A stretch of 64,000 bases of DNA from Eudromia elegans (lineage: Eukaryota; Chordata; Aves; Tinamiformes; Tinamidae). The stretch is taken from positions 1,066,244 through 1,130,243 of the forward strand of contig PTEX01000060.1 of assembly GCA_003342815.1 (NCBI GenBank). The letters are read 5' to 3'. Position 1 is the stretch's first letter. Each line of letters starts with the position of its first letter. A model generated the notes under the pieces. The model searched no databases, had not been told where the DNA came from, and saw only the letters and a list, made by a program, of their open reading frames with translations. The position numbers were made by a program, and so were the translations under genes. Positions 62,650-64,000 of this stretch are shown here, in pieces.

Positions 62650-64000
62650 GTAAATGCAAAGAACTAGCGATCTCACAGATAAAAACATGGATATCTTTAA
62701 CTGTTTTTCAAGCAATAAATAGGACAAATCTCTGTCTGAAGTCTCCTCTGTCAGCCATGCTCCTGCTGTTACACTCTTTTCTATTAAGATTAATAAGGTC
62801 TGAAATCTGAAACCAAGTCAGCTGCACTATAATAAACTTGGTATCAATTTTACAGGTCACAAATAACCATGTAATACAATAACCCTCTATATGTTCCAGA
62901 CCAATATGGGAGCACATGGTTGTGGAGAGCAATGATTGGTAATTTCATGAAGAATGAAGACCATATTCAGGGAAAATACTGTGAAAGCTGAATGTATCCA
63001 GAGCTCTGGAAACAAGAAATCAGAAAGCAGAGACAGAGAAGGAAAGCATGTTTTGCACAGATAGGTTGGCTTTCATGTCATGAATGACAGTGTTCAAAAT
63101 ATATCTATGCATTTGGAATATATCCACATGATGAATATTTTTTTCTGGGCAGAATGAATAAGAGCAGTTAAAGAGCACAATGAAATTAGAAATGGTTAAT
63201 CAGATGATCAGTAAAGAAAGATTAAACAAAGGAATGCTTTAGATCAGGTATAAGATGATCTAGCTAAGTTAGAATAAATATTGTAGTTAAATCTAAAATA
63301 GTTTAAAATTTCTGAGGATCTGATCATCATGCAGACATATATGAAGATGACTGAAAAAAAATACTGTATGTTCCGTATTCAGGTAGCAGAATTATGATTT
63401 TAAGCAAAAGTCTAAGCTTTCTTTTTTTTTAAGAAAACTAAATTTTGGAGGTTGCTTTTATAAAGATTCAATTGTTCAAAATGTGACCCAAGTGAACCCA
63501 ACAGGCTCAGAAATTAAAAGAGAAATAATCTTACGTTAATCTTGTGACTGTGTAGCCAGCTGCATGGCTTTTTGAGGTCTGCATTCCAATACTTTGGCCT
63601 TGCAAGACCTTGAAAGACAAAGATATCATTTTTTTTTCTATTTCTTAATAATGAATTGTTAAAAAGATTCTGATGACCACAGTCTATATCCATAGGGATT
63701 CAAAGACTCTTTCCTATGTGTGCCCACCTTGAGTTTATAGCAGTTAATTTTTTTTCTTCCCCCCCCCAAGGGTAAAATGCAAAACAATACAATATCTGGG
63801 AAGAACAGTGATTAACCCTTAAAGGTATTTTCAGACTTATCCCTGCCTGTGTAGGCCAACTAGGCAGGAGTCTATCAAGAAACGATAGTTCAAACTTATC
63901 ATAAAAAGACCTTTTTTTAAGGAACAAATGATTTTTCTTTCTCACACTTATATTTAAGAATATGTATTTGCCTACATATCAGAACTAACTCAGCTTAGAA
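62650..64000. other. AT-rich non-coding sequence
   Basis: No repeat family, RNA or splice-bounded coding segment recognised. A C-run (about eight C) lies at 63761-63768. Confidence 0.55.

Noticed and set aside
1-64000. CRISPR arrays, tRNA or rRNA genes, prokaryotic operons, endogenous retrovirus
   Set aside because: No regularly spaced direct repeats, tRNA box sequences, rRNA segments, ribosome-binding-site gene strings or paired LTRs were seen on reading.

Overview
This window looks like nuclear DNA from a bird, almost entirely non-coding and poor in genes. The main evidence is CR1 retrotransposon ends at about 1423-1655, 45297-45800, 52320-52567 and 60405-60455. These carry the 3' sequence and the terminal 8-bp repeat (ATTCTATG or ATTCTGTG) typical of avian CR1. 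Older CR1/L3-like pieces lie at 13195-13440, 32275-32610 and 54060-54300. Several MIR/CORE-SINE-like remnants are also present. I see no retroviral LTRs, tRNA, rRNA, CRISPR array or bacterial-type operon. The sequence is AT-rich, with many homopolymer runs and short microsatellites. There is one 5-base N gap inside a poly-T tract at 9850-9854.

Layout. 1-9.8 kb: AT-rich unique sequence, a CR1 end, a GC-rich island (3600-3895), a MIR-like relic, and a block with several open frames of unknown meaning (8137-9002). 9.8-25 kb: unique sequence with an old LINE reverse-transcriptase fragment (13195-13440), a perfect 12-bp hairpin (14873-14905), an 11-bp inverted repeat (24560-24602) and a nest of AT-rich palindromes (24922-24984). 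25.0-25.5 kb: the best protein-coding candidate, an ATG in good context followed by a signal-peptide-like sequence and a consensus splice donor. It could be a first coding exon of a large gene running to the right. 25.5-45 kb: intron-like or intergenic DNA with ancient LINE and SINE relics and weak exon candidates (38276-38334, 42177-42214). 45.3-45.8 kb: a CR1 copy that keeps part of ORF2 joined directly to its 3' end, so the reverse-transcriptase core is missing. 46-64 kb: more unique sequence, a good CR1 3' end (52320-52567), older relics, two compact hairpins (58483-58526, 61092-61115), a 30-base poly-T run and another weak exon candidate (62592-62649).

I cannot name any host gene here. 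The open frames of 60-197 codons elsewhere look like chance frames in AT-rich DNA or cross repeats. I found no convincing new biological system. The items most worth checking are the signal-peptide exon, the internally deleted CR1 with a 20-bp palindrome at its edge, and the perfect inverted repeats.
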